Below, in pieces: positions 9,358 to 18,190 of a stretch of 64,000 nt of DNA; position 1 is the stretch's first letter, and every line of letters begins with the position of its first letter. The notes beneath the pieces were generated by a model. That model was not told the DNA's origin. It saw nothing but the letters and a program-made list of their open reading frames with translations, and did no database searches. The stretch covers positions 62,001 to 126,000 of the forward strand of contig JAFEDS010000007.1 in the NCBI GenBank assembly GCA_018241505.1. The letters are read 5' to 3'. The stretch comes from Pseudomonadota bacterium. GTDB lineage: Bacteria > Pseudomonadota > Gammaproteobacteria > Steroidobacterales > Steroidobacteraceae. The position numbers and the translations under genes were made by a program.

Positions 9358-9491
9358 CGAGCGCGGTCCGGCTGCCAGGACAGCAACAGATCCGGCCACT
9401 TTGCAACAACAACGCCGATCCCGACCGACGCAATGAGTATCAGCCCAACCACCAGCCCGATAATGAAGCGGCGCATCGACATACCCGACAT
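9354..9491 (-). CDS. small single-pass membrane protein of unknown function
   Basis: A 45-residue frame starts at MSGMSMRRF and contains one strongly hydrophobic helix, IIGLVVGLILIASVGIGVVV. Basic residues precede it and a short polar tail, PDLLLSWQPDRAR, follows. This looks like a real membrane-anchored peptide, because hydrophobicity and positive-inside charge agree. It is divergent from glgA (20 bp apart) and convergent with the esterase gene. I do not recognise a family. A second Met six bases downstream could also be the start. Confidence 0.5.
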   Translation of the reverse strand: MSGMSMRRFIIGLVVGLILIASVGIGVVVAKWPDLLLSWQPDRAR

Positions 9492-9511
9492 TTTAAACCG
9501 GTAATCACACA

Positions 9512-10966
9512 ATGAGTCTGACCGTCTGTCTGCTGGCGTCCGAGGCGGCCCCCCTGTCAAAAACCGGCGGCCTCGCCGATGTCTCTTCTGCCCTCACGAA
9601 ATACCTGCATGCCGCGGGTCACGACGTCAGGCTGTTCACTCCACTGTATTCGTCCATCAATCGCAGCAAGTTTCCCCCGCAGCCGGTTGAAGGATTGCAG
9701 AACATGGATGTCGGCGTCGGCCTGCACAGCTATGTCATGTCAGTCATGAGCACACAGATGCCCGGCTCAACCGCGCGCATCTATCTGATCGACTGCCCTG
9801 CGCTGTATTCGCGCCCTACCCTCTACACGGCGGATGTAGATGAGCACCTGAGGTTTCTCGCCTTCACGCGCGCCGTGTTCATCTGTTGTCAGAAAATGCA
9901 ATGGTCACCCCAGATCCTGCACTGCAACGACTGGCACGCGGCCTTCGCTCCCCTGTTCCTGAAAGCCCAGTACGACTGGGACCGCCTGTTTGCCAACACG
10001 CGTTCGGTGCTCACGATTCATAACATCGGTTATCAGGGCACCTTCAATTCGTCATTTATTGAGGACCTGGCGCTCGGCCCGAAGAACTACCTGCTGCACC
10101 AGGATGACCTGCACGCGGGACGCATCAATCCCCTGCGTCACGGCATCCTGTACGCCGACGCAATCACCACTGTCAGTCCCACGCATGCTCACGAAATCTG
10201 TACGGATCAGTACGGAATGGGACTGCAGGACTCTCTGCGCGCGCGCGGCGGGGCGCTCGTTGGAATTCTGAACGGCGTCGACTACACCGAGTGGGACCCG
10301 CGAAACGACCATTATCTGCCCAAGCACTTTGACCCGGACACCCTGGGCGTGAAGGCGGAGCTCAAACAACAGTTGCTGCAGCGCGTGGGCCTGCAGATCG
10401 CGCCCAAGGTCCCCCTGGCGGGTGTCGTCAGCCGGCTGGCTTCCCAGAAAGGCATCGACCTGATGTTTGAATCGCTGCCGGCCGTGTTGGAATGGCGGGA
10501 GCTGGGACTGCTGGTCCTGGGCAGCGGCGACCCCCCGTACGAGAAATTCTTCGCCGAGCTGCAACAGAGCTTCCCGGGCCGAGTGGTATTCCGGCGCGGC
10601 TACGACGATGAGCTGGCACACTGGATCGAAGCGGCCTGCGACATGTTCCTGATGCCATCGCTGTACGAGCCGTGCGGGCTCAACCAGATGTACAGTCTGC
10701 GCTACGGGACTGTGCCGATAGTGCGAAAGACCGGCGGTCTGGCCGATTCCGTGCAACATTACGATCCGGCCACGGGACAGGGTACCGGCGTTGTATTCAA
10801 TGATTACAATGCAGAGGCGCTGGAATGGGGTATCAATACAGCCTTGGATTGGTACGCCGAGCCTGAGCGCTGGAGGCGTATCGTTCGAAATGGCATGGAG
10901 CGCGATTTTTCCTGGCAGCGGCAAGGGGGGCTGTATGTCGACCTCTATCAACGCCTCATCGCCTGA
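9512..10966 (+). CDS. glgA: glycogen synthase, ADP-glucose dependent
   Basis: This 484-residue GT5 enzyme begins with MSLTVCLLASEAAPLSKTGG; Lys17 of the KTGGLADV motif binds ADP-glucose. It continues with HCNDWHAAF, a LTIHNIGYQG segment, and the C-terminal GT-B signature EPCGLNQMYSLRYGTVP with KTGGLADSV. It extends alpha-1,4-glucan chains from ADP-glucose supplied by GlgC, encoded 5 kb away on the other strand. Its last 32 bases overlap the ogt-like gene, so the two genes share a transcript. Confidence 0.96.
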   Translation: MSLTVCLLASEAAPLSKTGGLADVSSALTKYLHAAGHDVRLFTPLYSSINRSKFPPQPVEGLQNMDVGVGLHSYVMSVMSTQMPGSTARIYLIDCPALYSRPTLYTADVDEHLRFLAFTRAVFICCQKMQWSPQILHCNDWHAAFAPLFLKAQYDWDRLFANTRSVLTIHNIGYQGTFNSSFIEDLALGPKNYLLHQDDLHAGRINPLRHGILYADAITTVSPTHAHEICTDQYGMGLQDSLRARGGALVGILNGVDYTEWDPRNDHYLPKHFDPDTLGVKAELKQQLLQRVGLQIAPKVPLAGVVSRLASQKGIDLMFESLPAVLEWRELGLLVLGSGDPPYEKFFAELQQSFPGRVVFRRGYDDELAHWIEAACDMFLMPSLYEPCGLNQMYSLRYGTVPIVRKTGGLADSVQHYDPATGQGTGVVFNDYNAEALEWGINTALDWYAEPERWRRIVRNGMERDFSWQRQGGLYVDLYQRLIA

Positions 10967-11441
10967 ACCCGCGCAGATTGCGTGGATCGACAGTCCAGTC
11001 GGACTGTTGCGCGCGGGCGCGTCCGACGGCGCCCTGCACACCCTGCAATTCGTGAACGGGCAACGCAGTCCCGGCCATGTATCTTCCAGCACGCCCATTC
11101 TCGAGCAGACACGCCGCGAGCTGGCGGAGTACTTCGCCGGCCAGCGGCGCGTCTTTGAAGTTCCCCTCAGCTTCGCTGCCACGCCCTTTCAACGCAGGGT
11201 CTGGGAGGCGTTGCGCACAATCGGCTATGGAGAGCGGGTTTCATACCTGGAGCAGTCGCGCCGCGTGGGCGATGAGCTCGCCATTCGGGCGGTGGCGCAG
11301 GCCAATGGCCAGAATCCGATTGTCATTCTCATTCCCTGCCATCGGGTCATCAACTCGAGTGGCAAGCTCGGTGGCTTCGGGGGCGGGCTGATCCGCAAAC
11401 AGTACCTGCTCGACCTCGAGCGGGGCGATCGCTTGCTGTAG
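10935..11441 (+). CDS. ogt: methylated-DNA--protein-cysteine methyltransferase
   Basis: This 168-residue suicide alkyltransferase transfers the alkyl group from 6-O-alkylguanine to its active-site Cys in the motif LIPCHRVINSSGKLGGFGGG. The upstream TPFQRRVWEALRTIGYGE segment is the DNA-binding helix region. The start ATG lies inside the end of glgA and has a good AGGGGGG ribosome-binding site, so I prefer it to the longer frame. Unlike the AraC-fused homologue at 7.6-8.4 kb, it keeps the canonical PCHR. The symbol is by function; ogt and ada-type single-domain proteins are hard to separate. Confidence 0.9.
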   Translation: MSTSINASSPEPAQIAWIDSPVGLLRAGASDGALHTLQFVNGQRSPGHVSSSTPILEQTRRELAEYFAGQRRVFEVPLSFAATPFQRRVWEALRTIGYGERVSYLEQSRRVGDELAIRAVAQANGQNPIVILIPCHRVINSSGKLGGFGGGLIRKQYLLDLERGDRLL

Positions 11442-11450
11442 GAAACACGC

Positions 11451-13139
11451 ATGAAGCACACTCTCGGCGGGCTCATAGTCGCAACCCTTCTGGCGAGCTG
11501 CGGCGGCGGCGGTAACAACTCGTCTCCTGCAGACCCCCCCGCCAATACCCCGCCACCTCCACCGCCGAGCAGCACAACAGCCGCGGATGTCACGACTTTC
11601 AAGAATGACGTTGCGCGCACAGGCCAATATCTGACTGAAAGCACGTTGACCACCGCCAACGTCAACTCCACCTCATTCGGGCTGCTGCACAACACCGTGG
11701 TCGACGGCAAGGTCGATGCGCAGCCCTTGTTTCTTTCTCAATTGACCGTAAAGGGCGCCGCGCACAATGTCGTGTTTGTTGCCACCGAGCATGACTCGGT
11801 GTACGCGATTGACGCCGACTCCGGATCACCCCTCTGGCAGGTCTCATTGCTTGCCTCCGGAGAAGTCCTCAGCGGCAGTCAGGGCTGCAGCCAGGTCGTC
11901 CCCGAGATCGGGATTACGTCAACGCCTGTCATCGATCGCACGGCCGGCCCGCACGGTGCCTTGTATGTTGTCGCGATGTCACTCGATAAATCGTCGAACT
12001 ACCATCAGCGCCTGCACGCGCTCGATGTGACGACTGGTGCTGAGCTGCCCGGCAGTCCGACAGAAATCACCGGTACCTTCACTTTCAACGGCAGCACGAC
12101 GACCTTCGACCCCGGGCAATATGAAGAGCGCGCCGCCCTCCTGCTCTCCGGAGGCGTGATCTACACGACATGGACGTCTCACTGTGATATCGCTCCCTAC
12201 GGTGGCTGGGTCATTGCGTTCAAGCAATCGGATCTCAGCCGCGCGGCGGTCATCAATGTCGCCCCGGGCAGCAACCCGAATACCGCCGGAGGGCCATCGG
12301 GAGACGATTCTCAATACTCCCGCAATGGCCCCGCCATCTGGATGAGCGGCGATGGTCCCGCCGCAGATGCGGCCGGTAACATCTACTTTCTCACGGGCAA
12401 CGGGCGCTTCGAGACGACGCTCGATGCTAACGGCTTCCCGAATCAGGGAGACTATGGAAATGCGTTCGTGAAGCTCAGCCCGAGTGGCAGCACCCTGACG
12501 GTCGCGGACTACTTCGCCACATTTAACGCGGTTCACCTGTCGGCACAGGACCAGGACCTCGGCTCGGGTGGCGAGATGCTCCTTCCGGACCTGACCGATA
12601 GCACCAACACGGTGAGGCGCCTGGTCGTCGGCGCCGGCAAGGACGGCAAACTATATGTCGTCGATCGGGACAACATGGGCAAGTTCAATTCGAACCGAAA
12701 CGCCATCTGGCAGGAAGTCGATGGCGCACTGGGCGGCAGCGTCCGCTCATCGCCCGCCTACTTCAACGGCAACCTGTACTACGGTGCGAGTGGCGCAACC
12801 CTGAAGGCGTTCAGTGTGACGAATGCGAAGGTCTCGAGCGCCGCGACATCGCAGTCGACGGCTACATTTGGATACCCGGGAACATCGGCGGCGATCTCCG
12901 CGAACGGCACCACGAACGGGATCGTCTGGGCACACGAAAACAGCTCATCAAATGGCCAGGCCGTGCTGCATGCCTATGATGCCGCCAATCTCGCCACCGA
13001 GCTGTACAACAACACGCAGGCGACGGGCAACCGCGATCAGATCGGTACCGGCAACAAGTTTATTACGCCGACGGTGGCGGCAGGCAGGGTGTTTGTGGGA
13101 ACCACCAACTCGGTAGCCATCTTCGGCCTGCTGCATTGA
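11451..13139 (+). CDS. secreted beta-propeller lipoprotein (PQQ-like repeats)
   Basis: This 562-residue protein starts with a lipoprotein signal, LLASC with the lipidated Cys at residue 17. A Gly/Asn/Pro-rich tether (residues 18-42) follows, then repeated beta-propeller strands such as VFVATEHDSVYAIDADSGSPLWQ, quoted only in part: HDSVYAIDADSG and LHALDVTTGAELPG. The AxDxxxG pattern is typical of PQQ-like or YVTN-like propellers. No PQQ-dehydrogenase catalytic residues could be assigned, so it may be a scaffold or binding protein. An AGGAA site precedes the ATG. It ends next to the convergent LEA-type gene. Confidence 0.75.
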   Translation: MKHTLGGLIVATLLASCGGGGNNSSPADPPANTPPPPPPSSTTAADVTTFKNDVARTGQYLTESTLTTANVNSTSFGLLHNTVVDGKVDAQPLFLSQLTVKGAAHNVVFVATEHDSVYAIDADSGSPLWQVSLLASGEVLSGSQGCSQVVPEIGITSTPVIDRTAGPHGALYVVAMSLDKSSNYHQRLHALDVTTGAELPGSPTEITGTFTFNGSTTTFDPGQYEERAALLLSGGVIYTTWTSHCDIAPYGGWVIAFKQSDLSRAAVINVAPGSNPNTAGGPSGDDSQYSRNGPAIWMSGDGPAADAAGNIYFLTGNGRFETTLDANGFPNQGDYGNAFVKLSPSGSTLTVADYFATFNAVHLSAQDQDLGSGGEMLLPDLTDSTNTVRRLVVGAGKDGKLYVVDRDNMGKFNSNRNAIWQEVDGALGGSVRSSPAYFNGNLYYGASGATLKAFSVTNAKVSSAATSQSTATFGYPGTSAAISANGTTNGIVWAHENSSSNGQAVLHAYDAANLATELYNNTQATGNRDQIGTGNKFITPTVAAGRVFVGTTNSVAIFGLLH

Positions 13140-13148
13140 AAGCCGCCG

Positions 13149-13586
13149 CTACCACTTGAAAGTCCCTTGATCATCGAACCGGATGGAGCGCAACAGTCCG
13201 GCTGATAGTGAGATCTTGCCGTAGACCCGGTACTGGACCTGGTTCGTTCTGTGATTGAGAAGCTTGAAGACCATGTTGGCCATGTTGGCGGACACGCCCA
13301 GGTCGAACTCCGCCTCACCCAGTGCCGGGACCACGAAGCGGTCGCCCGACATGCCATGGGCCAGCTCCTGACCCTCCACATCGAGCTGATACGTGATGCC
13401 TTCCACAGGCAGGGCGCGGTCGTTGGGATTCTGCACACGCAGGCGAACCTTGAGCTCCTGGTGCCACAGGTCGCTTTTCAGAAGCTGCACCCCCACGACT
13501 GACAGGGTCGGCCGCTCGAGCTTGGGAACGAACAGGGAACAGCCCGGAAGGCTCAGCACGAGAAGAAGGATCAGTACCCTGCGCAT
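13149..13586 (-). CDS. LEA type 2 / WHy-domain lipoprotein
   Basis: I start the protein at MRRVLILLLVLSLPGC, giving 145 residues with a lipobox LPGC at Cys16. The mature part has the WHy/LEA_2 pattern: an N-terminal strand set (LKVRLRVQNPNDRALPVEG), a ITYQLDVEGQELAHG segment and a hydrophobic strand near the end. The NPN motif is characteristic. These proteins are linked to stress or desiccation in plants and bacteria, and their bacterial role is poorly known. It is anchored in the periplasm or outer membrane. It is convergent with the beta-propeller gene, with stops 9 bp apart. Confidence 0.8.
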   Translation of the reverse strand: MRRVLILLLVLSLPGCSLFVPKLERPTLSVVGVQLLKSDLWHQELKVRLRVQNPNDRALPVEGITYQLDVEGQELAHGMSGDRFVVPALGEAEFDLGVSANMANMVFKLLNHRTNQVQYRVYGKISLSAGLLRSIRFDDQGTFKW

Positions 13587-13692
13587 GAATCGATAGTAAC
13601 AAAGCGAAACGAGCCTGGGCGTGCACGAGAGTCGCGCTTTGGCAGACATTCGCGGCATTCGACAGGCCACATACGACGGGCGCGTCGCGACA

Positions 13693-15060
13693 CTATGCCC
13701 GGCCGTAAACCTTGTTCAAAAGGTGGCACTCGCGCGCGAGCTCCGGTGTCAGCAATCCCGGCGGCAGCTTCCAGCTCCAATTGCCAACAGCGGTACCGGG
13801 CGTGTTCATCCGCGCCTCGGAGCCCAATCGCAACAGGTCCTGTAATGGAATGACCGCGAGTTGGGCAACGGAACCGAGGGTCGCACGAATCAGGGCGTCC
13901 GGAATCGCACCGGGTGTCGGACGGAGGCCCTCTGTCAGACGAAAAAAATAGTCGACTCGCCGGAGCGACTCTCCGTCGAGGGTCGAGTACCAGCCGAGGG
14001 TGGTGTCATTGTCATGCGTCCCCGTGTACACCACGCAATCACGGTCGTGCATGTGGGGCAGGTGCGGATTGTCGCCGGTGCCGCCGAAGGCGAACTGCAG
14101 GACTTTCATTCCGGGCATCTTGAACTGCTTGCGCAGTGCTTCGACATCCTCCGTAATCACTCCCAGATCCTCGGCAACAATTGGAATGTCCCCCAGATCC
14201 TTCTGCAGCAGGCGCATCAGTTTCTCACCCGGGGTTGGCCGCCATTCGCCGCCCCGTGCGTTGGGAGCACCGGCAGGCACCGCCCAATGCGCGGCGAGCG
14301 CGCGAAAGTGATCGATGCGCAGGGCATCAACCCGATCGAGTTGTTGCACGACCCGGTTTCGCCACAAGGCAAACCCATCAGCTTCGATCTTCTGCCAGTC
14401 GTACAGCGGATTGCCCCACAATTGACCGTCCGCGGAGAAATAGTCGGGTGGAACGCCCGCCACCGCGGTCGGCCTGCCTTGCGAATCCAACTGGAACATC
14501 GACCGATGGACCCAGGTCTCCGCCGAGTCAGGTGCCACATAAAAAGGCAAATCGCCCAGCAGGCGCACACCACGCGACTGGGCGTGCTCACGCAGCCTTC
14601 GCCACTGCATCGCAAAGGCAAACTGCTCTGACTTCACCCGCTGAATCTCGGCTGCCAGGTCCTGACTCACGCGGGCCAAGGCGGCCGGATCGCGATCGCG
14701 GATGTCGGCGGGCCATTGCCACCAGGGCTCCCAGTTGCGGGCGGCGCTCAACGATTCGAACAGGGCGTAGTCGGAGAGCCAGTGACCTGAAGCGGCCAGA
14801 AACGCGTCGTACTCGGGAGAGCGTGTGTCAGGAAGCTCCTGCCGATCGACGAACGCGTAGCGGCCCGCGCAATCGGACCGGACCCAGTAGGGTGAGCCGT
14901 CGGCTCCGGTTGGGCCGACCGGCAGAATCTGCCAGACGCTATAGCCGGCTTCGGCCAGCCAATCAATGAATGCCCGCCCACCGCGGCCCAGGGAGGCATC
15001 GAGCGAGCCCAGATGTAGCAACACACCCGCGCGCCGCCGATCAAACACACTCAGGCGCAT
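13693..15060 (-). CDS. malQ: 4-alpha-glucanotransferase (amylomaltase)
   Basis: This 455-residue GH77 enzyme shows the family landmarks: WQILPVGPTGADGSPYW, LLGDLPFYVAPDSAETW, the nucleophile region ALRIDHFRAL (Asp), the acid/base region VAEDLGVITEDVE (Glu) and GTHDNDTTLGWY. It transfers maltodextrin segments between alpha-1,4-glucans in glycogen and maltodextrin turnover. It is somewhat shorter than typical bacterial MalQ (about 500 residues). It is the last gene of the glgP-glgC-GH57-malQ series, 67 bp downstream of the GH57 gene. Confidence 0.93.
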   Translation of the reverse strand: MRLSVFDRRRAGVLLHLGSLDASLGRGGRAFIDWLAEAGYSVWQILPVGPTGADGSPYWVRSDCAGRYAFVDRQELPDTRSPEYDAFLAASGHWLSDYALFESLSAARNWEPWWQWPADIRDRDPAALARVSQDLAAEIQRVKSEQFAFAMQWRRLREHAQSRGVRLLGDLPFYVAPDSAETWVHRSMFQLDSQGRPTAVAGVPPDYFSADGQLWGNPLYDWQKIEADGFALWRNRVVQQLDRVDALRIDHFRALAAHWAVPAGAPNARGGEWRPTPGEKLMRLLQKDLGDIPIVAEDLGVITEDVEALRKQFKMPGMKVLQFAFGGTGDNPHLPHMHDRDCVVYTGTHDNDTTLGWYSTLDGESLRRVDYFFRLTEGLRPTPGAIPDALIRATLGSVAQLAVIPLQDLLRLGSEARMNTPGTAVGNWSWKLPPGLLTPELARECHLLNKVYGRA

Positions 15061-15127
15061 CGGTCACCCCTCGAGCCGACGCACTGAGCCGCAACACGCG
15101 CGCTGCAAACGCAGGACCGTCCGCGCA

Positions 15128-16822
15128 TCAGCCGCTCGCGCGACGCATCACCCCACCATGCTCGGGTGCACCCCGCCCCACCGAAATGGGTTGTGACAGC
15201 GACTCCGGGGGCGCGAGCTCCAGGAGACGGTACAGGTTCACGAGCTGCCGGCGATACAGCCGGTCAAACTGATTGACCGCATCCTGCGGGTTGTAGTCAC
15301 CGAACCACCAGAACCAGTCGGAGCTTTCGCACAAGGCCAACTGCCGGCCGGCCGTTTCCTTCTGCTCGGCGCTCAAGTGTCCCACGCGAATGACCCGATC
15401 GAACGCGAGCTTCGCATCGCACAACAGGTCCCACGCCCGGTTCTTCTCGGGCGCGCCCATCCACGTCGCCAGCGTCCCATGCACCCAGCTCCCCGCCGTC
15501 ACTTGAGGCAGCGGTGCGGGTTGGATACCGCGTGACAGGCACTCCGACAATGTAGTGAGCTCGAGCAAAGGGTGATTCGCCAGACTCGTGTACAGGGCAC
15601 GTAGGAAGTAATACCCGTTGAACGGATAATGTTCCCACGCATTCTCGCCATCGAGCGCGATGACGACGGCGTGGTTGGGCGAGTCTCCATAGCGGTGCGC
15701 GAGCTGGGCCACCTCATTCACGAGATGGTTGGCTGCATCATCGCCGTGCCAGGTGGCGTAGGTGAAGCCAATGAGATCCGACAGCGCGTCGTCACGGAAG
15801 AAGGCACTCAGCGAGGTGCCAGGCAGTTGGTACGGACGGTTGTACGCAAGCGGATCGGTAGGCGCCGCGGCGCCGCCCAGACTGCCGCGCAACACGTTCG
15901 TGCTGCTGGCTGCCCATTTGAAACCGGAACGATCCAGAAGCTCGAGCGTACCGCGGCTGATCGCGCCTTCGGAGGGCCAGCAGCCGGCGGGGTGCACACC
16001 GAATGCACGCATGAATACCCGAAGACCCTCATCAACATGCCATTGAGCGCGCTCGGCGCCACCGGCATAGCCGGCATGCTGCGGCAGCGCCATCGAGGGC
16101 ACCGCTTCACGCGCAGATTGGAAATCCAGCAGCAACGGGACGATCGGATGTCCGTACGGTGTGATCGACAATTCACACTGGCCGCGCTCGGCGAGACGTC
16201 GATAGCGGGGCACCACGGAGCTGACCTGGTGGGCAATGACCGCCAGGAGCTGGCGGCGCTGCGCTTCGGTAAAACCACGACCTTGAGTCGTCAATGCGGT
16301 AGCGACCGGATCGGCACGCCTGACCGTCTCACCGAGCCAGGCCAGGTGATACCAGACCGCCAGGTCGTGTATGAGTTGGTTCGAGGCGTAGGCGATGCGC
16401 TCAGGCGTCGCCAGTGTCTCCGCAATGGTGGCCAGCTCGAGGTACGGACCGAATCGCTCGATCATCTGCTTGCGCTGGGCACGCAGACACGCCTTCATGA
16501 GCTCGAGCCGCGCGGCGGGATCCCGCGGCACCGGGTCCGGACCCAACAGGGCCAACACCGGGTCGGGCAGCGGTGAGCCCGTCTGCAGGTGTGCGTTGGT
16601 CCGTTGCGCAATCTCTTCGAGCTGCTCGATGAGCACCGGCGTGAAGTTCACCACCGCCCTGGCCGCTGGAATGGACTCCAGGTGCGCCGCCATGTCGGTG
16701 TAGTCCTTGATGGCGTGAAGATACGTCCAGGGTAGGACGTACTCGCCGGTCAAGGCGTCGCGATACTGCGGCTGGTGCATGTGCCACAGCAGCACCACCG
16801 GTAAACGTGTCTGAGAGCTCAT
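15128..16822 (-). CDS. glycoside hydrolase family 57 protein (alpha-amylase or branching-type)
   Basis: This 564-residue protein opens with VVLLWHMHQPQYRD, the conserved HMHQP start of GH57. It carries CWPSEGAIS, where the Glu is the likely nucleophile, and VVIALDGENAWEHYPFNG, the later catalytic region. GH57 members include alpha-amylases, 4-alpha-glucanotransferases and branching enzymes. With no GH13 GlgB in the window, a role in glycogen branching or trimming is possible but not shown. The start codon overlaps the glgC stop as ATGA, so the two are translationally coupled. Confidence 0.85.
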   Translation of the reverse strand: MSSQTRLPVVLLWHMHQPQYRDALTGEYVLPWTYLHAIKDYTDMAAHLESIPAARAVVNFTPVLIEQLEEIAQRTNAHLQTGSPLPDPVLALLGPDPVPRDPAARLELMKACLRAQRKQMIERFGPYLELATIAETLATPERIAYASNQLIHDLAVWYHLAWLGETVRRADPVATALTTQGRGFTEAQRRQLLAVIAHQVSSVVPRYRRLAERGQCELSITPYGHPIVPLLLDFQSAREAVPSMALPQHAGYAGGAERAQWHVDEGLRVFMRAFGVHPAGCWPSEGAISRGTLELLDRSGFKWAASSTNVLRGSLGGAAAPTDPLAYNRPYQLPGTSLSAFFRDDALSDLIGFTYATWHGDDAANHLVNEVAQLAHRYGDSPNHAVVIALDGENAWEHYPFNGYYFLRALYTSLANHPLLELTTLSECLSRGIQPAPLPQVTAGSWVHGTLATWMGAPEKNRAWDLLCDAKLAFDRVIRVGHLSAEQKETAGRQLALCESSDWFWWFGDYNPQDAVNQFDRLYRRQLVNLYRLLELAPPESLSQPISVGRGAPEHGGVMRRASG

Positions 16823-18102
16823 TGCTGCTGGGTCGTCAGGCTGCGCAGCATGTCTGGTGTAACCAGGACTACGCCCTTCTCCGTGACATGGAAACGCTTC
16901 CGATCCTGTTCCCGATCCACCCCGATGCGCATCCCGCTGGGAATTTCACAATGCTCGTCGATGATGGCCCCTTCGATGACACAGTTGGCCCCGATCTCCA
17001 CGTGCGGCAGGATGACAGAGCGGTTGATGCTGGAGCGTTCATCGACTCGAACATCGGAAAACAGCAGCGACGAACGGACGATGGCCCCTGAGATGATGCA
17101 GCCGCCGGAGATCACGGAGTTGATGGCCGTGCCACGGCGCCCTTCCTCATCGAGTACGAACTTCGCGGGCGGTTGCTGGATCTGGTAGGTCCAGATGGGC
17201 CAGTCCTGGTCGTAGATATTGAGCTCCGGCTTCACGTGCACGAGCTCGAGATTCGCATCATAGTAGGCATCGACAGTTCCAACATCGCGCCAATAGCTTT
17301 GCGCGCGTGTCTTCACGTCCTGGAACGGGTAGGCAAACACCTGCAGGTTGTTGCCAATGGCCTTCGGTAGAATGTCCTTGCCGAAATCATGCGACGAGCC
17401 GCTGTCAGCCGCATCCTCGGCCAGCAGCTTTTCCAGCAGCCGGGTGTTGAACACGTAGATGCCCATGGACGCCAGGATCGAATCCGGACGGCCCGGCAGC
17501 GTGTCGGGCACTTTCGGCTTCTCTGAAAATCGGGTCACCCGATTCCATTCCGTGGCGGTCAGCACACCAAAATGGATCGAGTCGGAGGCCGGGACTTCCA
17601 CCACGCCGACGGTAATGTCCGCACCCTTCTCAACGTGGTAGGCGATCATCGGACCGTAGTCCATTTTGTAGATGTGATCGCCGGCAAGCACGAGGACGTG
17701 CTTCGGACGGTGTGACAGGAACAGGTCCATGTTCTGGTGCACGGCATCCGCGGTGCCGATATACCAACGCGCTCCCATCTGCTGCTGCGCCGGAATCACT
17801 TCCACGAATTCGCCGAATTCGCCGCGCAGGTAGCTCCAGCCCCGCTGCACATGCTGAATCAGGGACTGCGCCTTGTATTGGGTGAGAATGGAAATCTGGC
17901 GGATGCCGGAATTCACACAGTTCGAGAGTACAAAATCCAGGATGCGGAACTTGCCGCCGAAGGGGGTCGCGGGTTTCGCGCGGTGCGCCGTCAGGTCCTT
18001 GAGACGCTCGCCCCGACCTCCCGCCATGATTACAGCCAATGTTCCGCCGGTGAGGCGGCTCACATAGCGTCCGGAGGAAGCTCTTGCGGGCTGTCGAGGC
18101 AT
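16819..18102 (-). CDS. glgC: glucose-1-phosphate adenylyltransferase
   Basis: I start the protein at MPRQPARASS, giving 427 residues; the longer frame adds an atypical N-terminus. It has the nucleotidyltransferase loop LAVIMAGGRGERLKDLT, then AKPATPFGGKFRILDFVLSN, GDHIYKMDYGPMI, and a left-handed beta-helix C-terminus. GlgC makes ADP-glucose from glucose-1-phosphate and ATP, the committed step of glycogen synthesis, and is usually allosterically controlled. The gene lies 88 bp after glgP and overlaps the GH57 gene, so it is central to the operon. Confidence 0.96.
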   Translation of the reverse strand: MPRQPARASSGRYVSRLTGGTLAVIMAGGRGERLKDLTAHRAKPATPFGGKFRILDFVLSNCVNSGIRQISILTQYKAQSLIQHVQRGWSYLRGEFGEFVEVIPAQQQMGARWYIGTADAVHQNMDLFLSHRPKHVLVLAGDHIYKMDYGPMIAYHVEKGADITVGVVEVPASDSIHFGVLTATEWNRVTRFSEKPKVPDTLPGRPDSILASMGIYVFNTRLLEKLLAEDAADSGSSHDFGKDILPKAIGNNLQVFAYPFQDVKTRAQSYWRDVGTVDAYYDANLELVHVKPELNIYDQDWPIWTYQIQQPPAKFVLDEEGRRGTAINSVISGGCIISGAIVRSSLLFSDVRVDERSSINRSVILPHVEIGANCVIEGAIIDEHCEIPSGMRIGVDREQDRKRFHVTEKGVVLVTPDMLRSLTTQQQ

Positions 18103-18190
18103 GAGTCGCTGCTGGCTCGTTGTTGGAGAGCGGAAGTACTGTGAACTAAACCCGATCAGGCGTACCCGCGCAAGGTACAGATTCCACAAT

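Noticed and set aside
13861-14631. A 256-codon plus-strand frame opposite malQ.
   Set aside because: malQ catalytic motifs are intact on the minus strand, so this is a shadow.
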